Positions 44,011 through 57,435 of a DNA stretch of 64,000 nt are shown here, piece by piece (within the stretch, counting starts at the first letter, position 1; each line of letters begins with the position of its first letter). A program made the translations under genes and the position numbers. The DNA is taken from assembly GCF_014839805.1 (NCBI RefSeq), contig NC_051121.1, forward strand, positions 479,116-543,115. Direction: 5' to 3'. Below the pieces are notes generated by a model. It ran no database searches. It was not told the origin of the DNA and was given only the letters and a program-made list of their open reading frames with translations. The DNA comes from Manduca sexta (taxonomy: Eukaryota > Arthropoda > Insecta > Lepidoptera > Sphingidae).

Positions 44011-44244
44011 GCTGCTTGAATTCAAAAGTGCCACAAATAAAAAAAAATCAAAAATGTTTTTATTGCAAAAATACAACCGTAACCCTACATATTTTTATAA
44101 TATATCCGGACATCGAAATATTTTCATTATCTTTGACATTTATAATATTAATAAGAAATAAGATTTTTGTATAATTAATCAGATAACACGATTATGACTT
44201 TATAGGTCCAACGGTAAGACTAGGTCTAAGGTGAGAGTATAATC

Positions 44245-44530
44245 TTCCTCTGTGTTTACACCCACCACTGCAACTCCTGCAAACCAGGATCGACAACAAT
44301 TTATGAAACCGAGCTGTGAAGCTGCGCGAGTCTCAGGAAAAACTTATTTGTCTTTATCCCGCAATGAAATTGACCGAATAGAAATGCGATTTTTGAACAC
44401 GATTTGCCCAGACCTACCTGTAATTAAGGGGGTTGACTTACAATATGGCCGGTTGCAAAAAATGAAAACATGCAATTTCTTCAGGATGCTTGCAAAGTGC
44501 AATATAATTGCGAGTTTACATTAAAAACTA
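44245..44530. repeat. Repeat related to the LINE UTR at 10664-10830
   Basis: Shares 'acacccaccact(a/g)caact', 'cctg(t/c)aa(g/a)ccaggatc' and 'gcgagtctcagg(g)aaaa' with 10664-10830, in the same orientation. A 90-codon plus ORF (44252-44524) is open here but not in the other copy, which has stops in the matching frame. Either the plus frame is chance, or this copy is the less decayed part of an element protein. Confidence 0.5.
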
Positions 44531-44839
44531 ATTACGCTGATTCTAAACGGACAGTCAATTGGTTAGTCATTAGTACGTGGAATTTGAAATAGCTAATGAT
44601 ATGTCAAATGTATCCCAATTTCCAATTAAACAACAGAACACCGAATTCCCCGAAAACCTCATTAAATTCATGTTTAACCAGGTTATTATGCTACGAAATG
44701 TTCCTTGTGTTTTTCTTTTAATATTTTTTCCATGTATAACGGAGGTTGTGAATTGTTTGGTACCTCATTACAGAAAAAAGGTCATAATAGAGTAGATTCC
44801 TATATTTGATTTTCTACCTTTTTTTATTGATTTCAATGA

Positions 44840-45105
44840 CGTGTCGAGCTTGCCGTTCGCCTGATGGTAAGCGATACGACCGCCCATAAACAGTAGAAAC
44901 ACCATTCAACACCATGAATTACCAAGTATTGTATGGTATTCCACTGCGCTCGCCATTCTGAGACGTGAGATGTTAAGTCTCATTATGTCCAGTAGTTACA
45001 CTGGCTATAATGTCCTTCAAACCGGAACACAACAGTGACTTCACATTGCGGTGGTACCTACCCAGGCGTACTCTCACATATGAGAGACCTACCACCACTT
45101 TGTTT
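44840..45105 (+). repeat. Repeat Y copy
   Basis: 'gagcttgccgttcgcctgat', 'gaccgcccataaacagtaga', and ends 'cacatatgagagacctacca'. Better preserved than 6127-6418. Confidence 0.75.
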
Positions 45106-45479
45106 TATGTTAACAGGAAATAATACAAACAAAAAATCTGTGAAATCAGCATCAAAATTGGTTGAAAAATAAAACAGTTATTAATATTTCAAATATGGTT
45201 GTGAGCAAATGTAGGGAAGCCGTGGAATTATCACCTTATCTTATTCCCACGCACGAAGCGTCATAGCTGGTAGCACTCGGTAACGTCATAATTTGCTAAT
45301 ATTGTGTTGTTTGTTTTTTGATAGACCTCTTCCACAAAAATTCAAAGATTTATAATGTATTTATTATTTCGTGGATTTTGTAAATTCCTTCTTCGTTCGA
45401 TTTTGGATAATATACATTTTTGATAAATGCATTTAAAAAGAGTAGGTAGTCAACTGCCCTATTATCTTTATTAGAGTCT

Positions 45480-45600
45480 TATGAGTGGCCTACCATTATA
45501 CTCCAGACTGCTATTGAACAGATACCCAATATAAATTTGCTCTGAGATTCGAACCTGAGACCTCAGTGCGTTCGTGGAATCAACAATATCGACAACATGG
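45480..45600 (-). repeat. SINE-B relic
   Basis: 'gagattcgaacctgagacct' is the reversed B-box area, and 'cccaatataaatttgctctg' lies beside it. Heavily decayed. Confidence 0.4.
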
Positions 45601-46059
45601 GCTGTTCATAGCATGTATATTCATTGCATAATGTATAACATCGGATATTTACTTCGCGGAAGCGACGCACTCGGCCGTATAATGCCATGACCATAATAAA
45701 GGTGCTGCACTGTGTTACGGCACAATATCTGGTTTTAATTTATGCTGTTAATCGATAAAATACAGGTGACATAACGTTTATTATTCTTGGTATGCTATGG
45801 GAGTTATTTTTTTGTGTATTGGACCCCGCAATTAACATCAGTGGAAAACTGCGAATGAGATACTGAAATCCCTGTATTAGCGACTGCAGGGACGTCATAT
45901 CATAATATTAAAAAGGTTTACAATAAAAAAATATATACCAAAATCCGATTCCAAAAGCCATTACAAACCAAAAAATCTTCGTGAGATGCTAACATATTAA
46001 TATTTTACTAAGACTTTCCCCGAAATATAATATTTAATAAACGAAGGCCCCATCCAAAT

Positions 46060-46405
46060 CGGATTAGTAGTTTCTGATAAAATCGCGAACATAGAAACTT
46101 ACATACATGTATACGTGTCGAATACTGAACATCCTTTTTGAAGTCGGTGAAAATACCACCTTCCAATCAGAAGTCATAACTGGAAACTAACTTATCATCA
46201 TACTACAGTCCACTGTTGAACATATCCCTAAAAGATTTCCAGACGGACCTGTGGAAAGCGGCCTGCATTCAATTGAATCTGAATAAAATAATCTAATTCA
46301 TGACATGAAATATCGTAGCGAAAAACTTACGAAATCCCCAATTTTACAAAAAAAACATACAGTCGAATCAAGAACCTCCTCTTTTTAAAGTCGGCTAAAA
46401 ACATT
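46060..46405. repeat. LINE/RTE-type tail fragments
   Basis: 'catcctttttgaagtcggtg' (about 46129) and 'aacctcctctttttaaagtc' (about 46371) are two copies of a tail motif common at 3' ends of insect RTE-like elements. Between them a reversed LINE piece (46195-46265: 'cagtccactgttgaacatat', 'cagacggacctgtggaaagc'). Confidence 0.5.
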
Positions 46406-46409
46406 CACG

Positions 46410-47728
46410 ACATAGGGCATAATTTTCCGAGGGATAAACATGGGGAAAGTTTATTAATCCCCGAAAAAGTTTTAAAGGGACCGAGAAAAATTGATTCGGT
46501 ATCGCTTAAGTTCGGTGGAAATGTGGAGGCATGAATATCACTTACCCAATAGATGTACAGGGGGCTTCCGAACAGCTGTCGCCTTCTTATTTTATTATCA
46601 CAGGGTGTTTTGCCTTTACGGTAGCTTGACATTTATTACATATTCATACCTTAATATATGGTTAATAAGGTTTTAGTTTGGATAACAAATAGATAGTATT
46701 TTATGAATTTATTTATTTGTTTACGCCTTTGATCCAAATGAGAGAAGCACCGCTAGTTTATTCAATTTATAATTAGTTTTTTTACTAAGTGGTTGATGGT
46801 GTTGGTTGTGTAATTGTTAAGTTTCTACACTATTGTTTTCAGTTACAGTTTTATTACACAATTGTTTGTAGTGTCAAATAAAATAATAAAAATTAAATAC
46901 TTTTCGTCTCATTTTGAGAATAGTAAGCGCACCACTATATGGAATAATATATCATAAGGATATCATAAGGAATTTGATTTTTTAACAACTTGTCTCATTA
47001 TCTTAGTACGTATCAGTTAAATGGGCATGAAAGCATTTAAAATATCATTAAAGCCGTAAAATTAAAATTAACACCTAAGAAATTTTCACGTAGTTAAATT
47101 TACACGAAGTAGAACGTTCAATTTATAACTTAATTATGTATGCTAAAATATTAAAATACAGCAGGGTTTATTAAACTAACCTTGCAGTGCGAGGGCCGGA
47201 GGTCACCCGAGAACGCTCTGTCTACTCTATATCTGTATATGTCTGTAACTCAGAAATTGTGAATTTTGTGTATTTGTCTAAAATATTCTCTGCCTTTTAG
47301 TAGATGAACAAAAGGCCTGATGGTAATCATGATTGCTTACAGCAGTAGTTATACCACACCTCTCACCTCTACGTCAAAAACCTAGGCTTTTCCTGACGAT
47401 ATTTAGAAATTTATGTTGTGCTCAACGTAATTTAACTTTGTGCTAAATCTTAATTTACTAATCACCTAACCTTCTTTGAGAATCATGAAGTGAATACATT
47501 ATTTATAGGGCTATATTATTTATTAGCGTCTAAATTATGTACTTGGCGACGACTCATAATTTTAATGGGGGATTTAGACCAACATACGCAAGTTCTATGT
47601 AACTTAGAAGTAAAATCGATATAAGGGCCAAAACATGGGAACTACATTTACTTCCCATGTTTTGAACCTGATCAGAAGCAAGATCATCATCTTGCAAACC
47701 TGACAAGATAATTTACAGATTCATTTGT
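46410..47728. other. Unannotated interval
   Basis: No gene supported. The opposing small ORFs at 46405-46676 overlap and lack motifs. Confidence 0.45.
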
Positions 47729-47742
47729 ATTATTACAAATTG

Positions 47743-48060
47743 TAGTGGCGATAGCCTAGTTGGTTGTGGAACGGATTGCCGAGACGAATGTCCGCAGGTT
47801 CAAATTCCAGGGCACACACCCTGACTTTTCTAAAATCATGTGTGTATTCTTTGTGAATTTATCGTTCGCTTTAACGGTGAAGTAAAACATCGTGAGGAAA
47901 CCTGCACATCTGAGAAGTTTTCTATAAGAATTTTGAAGGTGTGTGAAGTCTACCAATCCGCACTAGGCCAGCGTGGTGGACTAAGGCCTAATCCCTCTCA
48001 GTAGTAGAGGACGCCCGTGATCAGCAGTGGGCAAGTATATAATACAGGGCTGATATTATT
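47743..48060 (+). mobile_element. SINE-A, full length with 14-bp target duplication
   Basis: 318 bp between attattacaaattg at 47729-47742 and 48061-48074 (perfect). Head with A box tagcctagttgg and B-box region 'gcaggttcaaattccagggc' (one change from consensus), forming a Pol III internal promoter. Body 'cgttcgctttaacggtgaag', 'cctgcacatctgagaagttt', 'aggtgtgtgaagtctaccaa', and a short ATT tail. The best-preserved copy of the family in the window. Not a functional tRNA. Confidence 0.92.
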
Positions 48061-48074
48061 ATTATTACAAATTG

Positions 48075-48618
48075 ATAAAAAATGACTTATACACTTTTGC
48101 TCCTTTCTCTGCACTTTAATTACTTGAGGTCATGTTTGGCGTAACAGTTTTAGACCGTAAAATATGGGAGGTAAAATTAAACTCAAAGACTCTGGATTTA
48201 AGGTGTTATTCTATTTTCAGATGACCAAGTGTTGACTTCAAAATTGTATTTTTATTCGCTAAAGGTATTTTTATTTAATTTTACCATGAGTCACATAAAT
48301 AAAATAAACATAAATAAAATATGAATACAGCAGTTATATTTTAGTTACTTATCAAAAATTAAGAAATAGCGTTGTATGCAGCCATTACTGAATATATATT
48401 TGACAAAGAAGACAAAAATATAATGCCATAGAATAATCCCTAAAAAAGGTAATTTTTAGTCAAAAGTTACATTAATTCATAATTTAGATTTTCTAGCGTT
48501 CATTAGTCAATTCGTACTTGATAGTTTCTACTATCTTATTGCCATTCATTTAATAATCGTTTCTTACACAAATTGAGTATTGACGACCGTCAATCTGATT
48601 TGTTATCCACATACTATT
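48075..48618. other. Unannotated interval before gap
   Basis: AT-rich with no gene. Ends at the second assembly gap. Confidence 0.5.
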
Positions 48619-49118
48619 NNNNNNNNNNNNNNNNNNNNNNNNNNNNNNNNNNNNNNNNNNNNNNNNNNNNNNNNNNNNNNNNNNNNNNNNNNNNNNNNNN
48701 NNNNNNNNNNNNNNNNNNNNNNNNNNNNNNNNNNNNNNNNNNNNNNNNNNNNNNNNNNNNNNNNNNNNNNNNNNNNNNNNNNNNNNNNNNNNNNNNNNNN
48801 NNNNNNNNNNNNNNNNNNNNNNNNNNNNNNNNNNNNNNNNNNNNNNNNNNNNNNNNNNNNNNNNNNNNNNNNNNNNNNNNNNNNNNNNNNNNNNNNNNNN
48901 NNNNNNNNNNNNNNNNNNNNNNNNNNNNNNNNNNNNNNNNNNNNNNNNNNNNNNNNNNNNNNNNNNNNNNNNNNNNNNNNNNNNNNNNNNNNNNNNNNNN
49001 NNNNNNNNNNNNNNNNNNNNNNNNNNNNNNNNNNNNNNNNNNNNNNNNNNNNNNNNNNNNNNNNNNNNNNNNNNNNNNNNNNNNNNNNNNNNNNNNNNNN
49101 NNNNNNNNNNNNNNNNNN
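48619..49118. other. Assembly gap, exactly 500 N
   Basis: Placeholder gap immediately before duplication copy 2. Open frames drawn across it are artefacts. Confidence 0.98.
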
Positions 49119-50535
49119 TATGCAGGTCACTCCAGCACGAATTATTTGACGCACTGACCCCTGTTTCATTAAAAAGTTAAATTTCCTCATTACCTGAACC
49201 CAAGCACGAAGTTGAGGTCACAATTTAGTGCGAAAGAACGCTATTCCAAATGCCGTTGTTATTCTAGTGAAATTTCCACTGCACCGTAGAGATTTAACAA
49301 ATTTAATTAGTGAGAATTCTCTCGGCTTATTGCACCTCAAAGCTTGCCGACACTTCTAAGCACATGCAAATTATTACAATACAGATGTTTCTGTTTAATT
49401 GTATTTCTAGTTCGTGTAACGCTGCATTGCTGGGCTTTGGTTAGGTTTGGTTCTTAGAATTCTCTCCCTAGAGAAATGTAAGGATTTGGAATTTCTACCA
49501 CTCGTTTGGATTAATGCTAATGAACATGTCTTAAAAAAGTATCACAAGTGACATGTTTGACTTGGAGTAAACAAATTTTTGGGGCTCAAAACATTAAGAA
49601 CTTATTGTTTTCTTCCTTAGATAGATGTTAATCTGCTTTTGCTATGAAACTTCATCTGATGGATCTATGAGTAACAACTTATTATTATAATTATGGTAAC
49701 TGGTAAGTACATATGTGGCCTCTAAACAAATACTTATTTTGTAATGAATATCAGAATGAAATATGAAATGAATATATATTTATGTACCAAAGAACATTTT
49801 ACACAACTAGAATAGTTAACAGTCATGACTACACTAACCTACACCTGACCTGTCTAATGCGAGTCATGAATACACATTAACATGGTATTTTTTAAATGAT
49901 AAAGAAAGTTATTAACGGTTTACAGTGAATATGTTATATTGCAAAATATGCTAATGTGACATCACAACACAGCCCAGTGGAAGATCAGCGCTAGTTTTTT
50001 ATCAGTATAATATTCTGAGTTGGTGTCACTTTTGTGACGCGTAAATTGAAATAAGTGCCTTTTTTGTTTTCGTAATTATTTTTTAATCTTGCTTGTTAGA
50101 AATAAATAATTATTTCTTTCTTAAAACTAATTAAACTTAAGAATATTTTTCAACATCTTGATATTACACGAGAGTCAGATCTAGTTTAATGTTATATGCT
50201 ACGTTATTTCTTCTAATCTTGTTACAAAATATACTGAAAAAACTGGTCCTTTTCAAGATCAAATCATAAATCAAAAAAATACTTTCCCGATAACTTTATT
50301 TTCCTCTGGTCAATCTTTCACCAATCGACCTTATTTAGATCTTTATTGCTGCCATCAGGGATGCGAGTTTACAGCTCCAATCACAACTGATGCGCCACGC
50401 AAGGATTTAAATAATTCCAACTTCCAAAACCCGGTATAAACATGGATCTACCAAAATATCCTGAGTTATCAGCCAGGCGAGATGTGATGTAGCAATAAAT
50501 TTACCAGTGGCTGGATGTAGCCGGTTTGACGGCGT

Positions 50536-50730
50536 TTGGCTCGTTTTATGGGCCTTCGTGCGGGTTCACGTAGATGTGTATACGTATCGATATCTGAACG
50601 AATCGATGCGTTGAATGACCTATTACTTCTGCATCAATATCTAAGTTCTTTGATAGTTCACTTAGTACGCTCGAATGGGAATTATTTGATGAAATTATTG
50701 AAGCAAGTTGGATTAGTTGAATATCAATAA
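50536..50730 (+). other. Small unrecognised ORF, copy 2 counterpart
   Basis: Counterpart of 19195-19389; 64 codons, one residue different. No known motif. Confidence 0.15.
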
Positions 50731-50795
50731 TACATACCATATCGCTATTAAAGTTACCTTCAGGGTTAGTAAAACGGTTAGAAGCTCAAAATTAA

Positions 50796-50916
50796 TCTTC
50801 TATACTTATAATAAATCTGTAGAGAGGTCAATTCTGTACATGAAATATATTTCCAAAATAAGTATCAGGGGTGATTAGGGATCGATACTGATGCCAAAAA
50901 TGCAATTAGTAAAATT

Positions 50917-50953
<37 letters not shown>

Positions 50954-51652
50954 ATAACCGTTATAGAAACAAAAACTACTCGACGGATTTTAACGAAACT
51001 TGGTACAATTATTTGTCATACTCCTGTGCTGGTTATAGTATACTTTTCATCACGCTACAATTAATAGGAGCAGAGCAGTGAAGGGAAATGTTGGGAAAAC
51101 GGGAGAAGTCACTCCATTTTTTAAGCTTCCGTCGCGGTTCAAGCTTAATGGTTAAAGCTGCACAGAAATCATGTATGACGGAAATGTTCCCCTTAAAATT
51201 ATGTAAAAAATATCCCACGACAGCATATGTCTATCTTTTATGGTTGACTCACAATAACACGTGTAACTCCCGATAGCTTAGCAGTTCGAAGCTTTCTCAT
51301 TATATTTGTCTACTCTTACGTTTATAACACTCTCAGTCATCACTAATTAAAAAAGTTAACATTATTAAATATTCCATAAAAAGAATCATAGAAATCGGTA
51401 TAGAAACACCAAAGTTATACATGAAATACGCTAATAATAAGCCATCACGCGTGAATACTGAATCATGTTATAAGGATTATTTTTGTATATATATAAGGTC
51501 GCGAACGCACAGGCAGGCGGCTTGCTTGGCACCTAGAGGCTAGCGAATCACCTAGCGAGTAGCTTCGTAAAACGAACATTCTCGAACGTTCGCGACCGGC
51601 TCCATTTTTGAAGTCCGACATCCACGCGGGCGAAGCTGCGAGCGGAAGCTAG
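50796..51652 (+). mobile_element. Non-autonomous Helitron-like element, copy 2
   Basis: Same A|TC start and CTAG|T end as 19455-20316, (tctg)8 at 50921-50952 and the same inverted-repeat module at 51497-51597. Confidence 0.65.
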
Positions 51653-52431
51653 TTATCAATATTATCCTTAAGACTGCTCTAATATAATACACCTATTTCT
51701 TTGATTTTAAGTCAACCATTTATCTCATTGACCATATATTGTACAGTCACCTATATAAGTACCTGAAAAAATTCGAGACTTCAAATCGACTATACGCTTT
51801 TGCGTTGTACCAATTTTCCTACAAAAATAAAATAAAAGGGGCTTATTTTACGTCACACAAAGTTTTTTAAAATTAATCTTAACGTTTATAGGCGATTTGA
51901 AGTTTGTGTACCAACTTTTGTGGCTGGCTGTACTACGTTTACACGACTTATACAAAGCCCATCAATAAACAAAATACAAACACGAACGAATCATAAAAAG
52001 GCATCTCATCCACCCTCGATATATTGGCGTATAACAGATCTATCAAAATGAACAAGTTTGAAGGTCACGGACCCTCAATGAAAAGGAGCCAAATGTCTAC
52101 AAATTTCCTGCAGCATGTGTCAAGAAGCGTTCAAGATATCAGGTATTGAAAAAACTTTGTGAAAATATTTTTCTAGCATTTTTAATAAATGCGAAATAGC
52201 GATACCAAGTTCACAAAGTGGTTTTGAAAACACTTTACGAAATTGATGTTGTGTGCAAGGGTGTATTGACCTTTTCAATTGACTTGACTATTGACTCGAT
52301 AATCATGTTTGAAAATTACCACCCTTCTTGATAAGTTGGTAGTTAAGTTAGGTAGAAGGCCTAAAAAAATTGACTGTCAGCGTAGGTAAGAAATTAGCTA
52401 TTTACTCTGTTACGCATTTTTTTTTATACTA

Positions 52432-52661
52432 GCTCGACAAAGTGAACCCATTGCACCTAATGGTAAGTGGAGTGGGTTCAATAGATTGTCGACTGACGAG
52501 AGATGATTACCCCTCAGTCAACACAATTATGCCGGCCTGTTGGAACGTGATATACACAGGCTGATTCCAGATCGCGACACACATGTGTGGGCCACTATGG
52601 CGGGTTTCAACACCTCGGTGGTAGCTATCCGGGCTGATATACAATATATTATACGATGTAT
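52432..52661 (-). repeat. Repeat X copy, copy 2
   Basis: Counterpart of 21085-21330; followed by the copy-2-specific insertion. Confidence 0.7.
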
Positions 52662-52668
52662 ATGCTAC

Positions 52669-52789
52669 ACGAATGCACGAGGAAGGCGGCCTACAGAGAC
52701 GAGTGGCCACGTGTTGTGAAGCTTGCCACCATCACCTGAGGTGATGACCACGACCGCTCTGTCAAGAGTGACAGCGACAAAGAAGAAGA
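52669..52789 (+). mobile_element. 121-bp insertion with 7-bp target duplication, copy 2 only
   Basis: Between atgctac at 52662-52668 and 52790-52796; copy 1 has a single atgctac (21318-21324). The insert ends in 'gacaaagaagaaga', like the GAA-rich 3' tail of several insect LINEs, so it is probably a strongly 5'-truncated LINE. A microhomology deletion in copy 1 would leave the same pattern. Confidence 0.7.
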
Positions 52790-53301
52790 ATGCTACCACC
52801 AGCAACAAAGTTAAAAACAATGTATCTGTTTTGAAGTATTGTTATTTACATAGGGCACTTCATTTAATTAGTAAATAATGAACTTAAAACTAAAGCAGTA
52901 CAGTTAGCAGTGCCAAATACCATGTCATAGTAAAATAAATGTAGAATGGTTCAAACTCACACTTAAACTTGTTTGGCAGAACATTAAATATACCTAAATT
53001 AAATTATAACTTAGCTAAGTCACTCCTAAATGCAGACAGCTGGAAAGCATTTCAAATCAAACTAGAACACGAAGCTTATATTTAACAATTCGCTTTACCC
53101 ATTGTGAATTTCAAGTCGAAAAGCTATAAAATGGACCCGGATGCTATAAATGATTAATAGTTGCGGAAGAGATAAACCGGTTGTAACGATTTTGATAGCT
53201 TGTTTAAACTTTACAGCAGTATAATAAAACTTGCATTGACCATTTGACAGCCTCTGTGTGGACGAGTTTAAACGAGAGGTAGAGGTTTGATTCCGATACA
53301 G

Positions 53302-53553
53302 AAACAAATTATTGAAAAATAGATTAATCCTTTTTTAACTTTATGACGTAAGAAACAAATAGTTGAAAAATAGATTAATTCTTTTTTTAACTCTGTGACG
53401 TAAAAAACAAATTGTTGAAAAATATATTAATCCTTTTTTAACTCTATGACGTAAAAACAAATTGTTGAAAAATACATTAATTCTTTTTAACTCTATGACG
53501 TAAAAAACAAATTGTTGAAAAATAGATTAATTATTTTTGAACTTTATGATTTA
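53302..53553. repeat. ~51-bp minisatellite, 5 units
   Basis: Counterpart of 21838-22140 with one unit fewer. Confidence 0.92.
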
Positions 53554-53847
53554 AAGGCCGATTGTAAACGATTTACTATATGTTTAGCGTTTAAGATATT
53601 TAATATCATGCTGTCACAGTCACACATTTAGGAATAAAAGAAGACAGAGCTATGATTAAATAATATTTAGCGTAATCATAATATGTTGTGTTGAAATAAA
53701 ACTATCTACGGATTTTATTGCGGTTGTTTATAACATTATTGTCGTTCGACGTTTCGAAGAGTTTACAACCTTTATGGTCACAGCGCGAATTGCAATGAAA
53801 ATAGTAATACAAAATATTACCAAATTCTGACTAAATTCTGACGGACT

Positions 53848-54110
53848 GCTTCGGTGACGTAGTTGTACTGCATGCGTGGTAAGACAGCGCTCTGAGGTCC
53901 TGGGTTTCGAATCCCGGGTCGGGCAAAGTGCTATTAGGGTTTTCTGCTCAGTAGCAGCCCGGAGTCTGGAATTTCTGCCCGATTTGGCGATAGACTCGCC
54001 CCCTATCACATCATGGGACGAACACACTTGACGAAAAGTGGGTGCTCTGGTTGCGCCTCTGCATACCCCTTCGGGGACAAATGCGCGATGTTGTATATGT
54101 GTATTACAAA
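53848..54110 (+). mobile_element. SINE-B, uninterrupted
   Basis: tRNA-like head ('gtgacgtagttgtactgcat', 'cagcgctctgaggtcctggg', B box area 'gggtttcgaatcccgggtcg' with one extra T) and body 'cctatcacatcatgggacga', 'gcatacccc' and 'ggggacaaatgcgcgatgtt'. It is the empty-site allele of the LINE insertion at 22488. Confidence 0.85.
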
Positions 54111-54507
54111 TTTCTAAAACAGGATAACAGACCCAAAAAAACCGTCCAAAATTGTCACGTATAACACTGTTCCCACTCGCTCAGCAAATTTTATATGTCC
54201 CATTACAGCTGAAAGTAGATTTGCGTGCCTTTTTGCTATGTTTTAAAACGAATATCACCCTTAGTGACGTGATGTTAAGTCATTCGAAATGTGAGCACTT
54301 CTGTTTACATTATCTGAAATAGGGTTAAAATTTAAAGGATATCTAAGTAATTAATGTTGTAGATTATATTGTTATTAATTTTGGTATTTTATTAATTATA
54401 ATTTAAAATATTCAAATTATTTTTAACGACAAAAAGAAGGATGTTATCAATTCGACGTGTATTTTTATTTTGTTTCATTATAAATGTGAGTCACGTAAGA
54501 TGTCTAA

Positions 54508-54690
54508 TCTATACTAGTATATAAAGCTGAAGAGTTTAGTTGTTTGAACGCGTTAATCTTAATAAGCACTAAACTAATTACGATTTTTTTCACTAATAGA
54601 AAGCAGCATTCCTAAGTGCTATAGCCATTTTTTTTGTGACAATATTTATGCCGGAAAAACTTTTACACGCGCTCGAAGCCTCGCAGTGGT
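54508..54690 (+). repeat. HLR repeat copy, copy 2
   Basis: Counterpart of 23690-23885; noticeably more diverged than its neighbours. Confidence 0.6.
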
Positions 54691-55402
54691 TCGAGAATGT
54701 TATGATATTTATCAACTCATTGCGTATAACCCGTTCAATATGATACAAATACAATAATGACTGATATTAAATTAATCCCTCAAAATAAATTTTCAAAGTT
54801 CCGAAACATTTTATTGTTGGGAGATTTTGATACATATAATTAAAGAACACTGCATCTAACCATAATAAATACAGAAAAACTACAACAGAAGACATAGCAT
54901 CTACTACAACAAACCGAATAATAGGTATTAACTCAAGTTTTTGCCAGAACTTACGCTATGAACTTAAGTAGCAAGCAAGTGATGTAAGGTCATCGAGCCA
55001 GACTGGGCAAGTTGGTTTAAGTCCTGAACTAAGTTTGCGACTAAATTACCGAGAACTTTCCAAAGACATTGTGGTCTACACGGAGTTGATTGGAAGTGTA
55101 ACCGATGTCTTGCGGTCAAGCTATTTAATAAAATGCTTGTTTGCTGTTTATCGAATTGAGGTTATATTTGCTTGTTTGATCTGTTGTTTCTGGATAAGAG
55201 TATTTTGGGGTATGTCTTTTTTATTTTAGGATGCAGTTACCACTACTTGTCAGCTTCAGAGGCGTCATGATTATACGTTAATCCATTCACATGTTTTGTC
55301 AAATATAGCATAGTATGAGAAAGTACATCTTATTAAGTCTTGTTTATATTTTTTATTTTGTGTTTATTAGTACATGTATTTAATTATAGTGTATCCTATT
55401 AC

Positions 55403-55735
55403 GTGAAACTAAAGAGACTGTTTGTTTGAACGCGCTAATCTTATTATTATTAGAAACTAATAATATCAGCCCTGTATTATATACTGTCCCACTGTTGGGT
55501 ACGGGCCTCCTCTACTACCGAGAGGGATAAGGAATTAAAATAGAAATATCAGAAATGAATAGTTCGTATTAATTTTTGTTTTTGTGTTAGATATCCCATT
55601 TATCGAGGAAAGGTATAGGCTATATAACATCATGTTATAACCAATAGGAGTAGAGCTTTAATCTAACATGTTGCAAAAACGGGGAAAATTTATTCCTTTT
55701 GAGAGCTTTTACTGCGTGCGCTGCATAATTAAATG
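55403..55735 (+). repeat. HLR repeat with SINE-A tail fragment, copy 2
   Basis: Counterpart of 24598-24920. The nested SINE-A piece at about 55451-55530 has its ATT/TAA tract shifted relative to copy 1. Confidence 0.65.
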
Positions 55736-56117
55736 TATGTGTCAATGTGTGTATTTAAAGAGGGTGAGTATCCACTAGATCATAAAACCAGACGCAAACC
55801 ACAAGCAAAACTCAAAATAGACAATTTAAAAGAACAAACAGTTGCTACAACTAAAGCAAATATATTCAGAACTCAATAGTAAATGGTTATATCAATATTC
55901 ATAATGCTCGAAGACTAATCCATACATGCATCAGATAAGTTTGTCGCGGTCGGACGCCACAAATGTGCCGACACTCGAGCTGCATTCGGAAATGTGGCCG
56001 TTATACGTATTTTATATCGGAATTAGGTGGTTTTAGTTTAGTGGTGTTTGACTGTTTATATAATCGAATTCGATGAAGTTACTGCGACTATTGGCGTGAA
56101 TATAAATTTCAAAATAT

Positions 56118-56430
56118 CAATTGCCGTAATTTGACTACACTGGTAGTAGGTCTCTTATATGTGAGAGTCCGCCTGGGTAGGTACCATCGCAATGTCTATT
56201 TCTGCCGCCAAGCAGCAGTGTGTAGTCACTGTTGTGTTTCGGTTTGAAGGACATTGTAGTCAGCGTAACTACTGGACATACTAAAACTTAACATCTCATG
56301 TCTTAGGATGGCGAGCGCAGTGGAATACCAAACAATACATTGTAATCGATGGTGTTGGATGATGTTTTTATTCTTTATGGGCGGTCGTATCGCTTACCAT
56401 CAGGCGAACGGCAAGCTCGTCTCACCATAC
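56118..56430 (-). repeat. Repeat Y copy, copy 2
   Basis: Counterpart of 25310-25620. Confidence 0.75.
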
Positions 56431-56780
56431 AAAACAATAAAATAAAACATATCAATTAATGCAGAGTTTTGTGATGATCTTTGTTAGCAGCAAACGCAAA
56501 AATCTAAACAATTTTATGAAGATATTTCTCTGTAGAATATAGAGAATATAGTATAAAAGGCACGTATAATGGGGTGTTTTTTGTTATGGTATATAACGCG
56601 AATATGAAACAATTTATTATAAGGTTTCCTTCGCGAAAAGGAAAAATCGAGAGCATAACTAGTAGACTCAATACTTCGCAAAAGTTTATAAGCATGGCAT
56701 GTTAAGTTATGAAGTTAGCCATAATGAGTATAAGCTTGAACCCTAGAAAATAATGCGATAATTTCTTTAGAATGGTAGAA

Positions 56781-57435
56781 TAATATCAAAATAAACGTAT
56801 TCAAAAAGCGGCGATAGCCTAGTTGGGTGTGGAACGGACTGCCGAGACGAATGTCCGCAGGTTCAAATCCTAAGGGCACACACCTCTGACTTTTCTAAAA
56901 ATCATGTGTGTATTCTTTGTGAATTTATCGTTCGCTTTAACGGTGAAGGAAAACATCGTGAGGAAACCTGCACATCTGAGAAGTTCTCTATAGGCCAGCG
57001 TGGTGGACTAAGGCCTAATCCCTCTCAGTAGTAGAGGAGGCCCATGCTCAGCAGTGGGCAAGTATATAATACAGGGCTGATATTATTATTATTATTATTA
57101 AACGTATTTTGCGAATTTTATCGCGGCTTTTTAATTTTATAATTTTCTCCCGATCTTCTAAGCCGGTCTTTTGAGCTGGCAGACTTCAAGACACTGTGAG
57201 CTCATTCTGCATAGATCGGACCGTCAGCGGCGAAAAATAAAAAAAATAAATATTGTAAGATATAGGTAGGTAACCTAATTGACTTTTCGAACGACCAATA
57301 CCTCAGTCCGCCCCATGTCAAGAAGGCTGCAGTCTTCGAAACGTAGGGATAAAATTATAATAAAAAAAACCGCAGTAAAATCTTTTACGGATTTTCTCTA
57401 TTACGCTAGCAGTCGCGTAAACACAAGAAATCATT
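56781..57435 (+). mobile_element. FB-R element with nested SINE-A, copy 2
   Basis: Flanked by atggtagaa at 56772-56780 and 57436-57444. The SINE-A occupies about 56803-57099. Same structure as 25968-26623. Confidence 0.75.

Noticed and set aside
48573..49190. Three open frames of about 190 codons
   Set aside because: Artefacts of the second 500-N gap.
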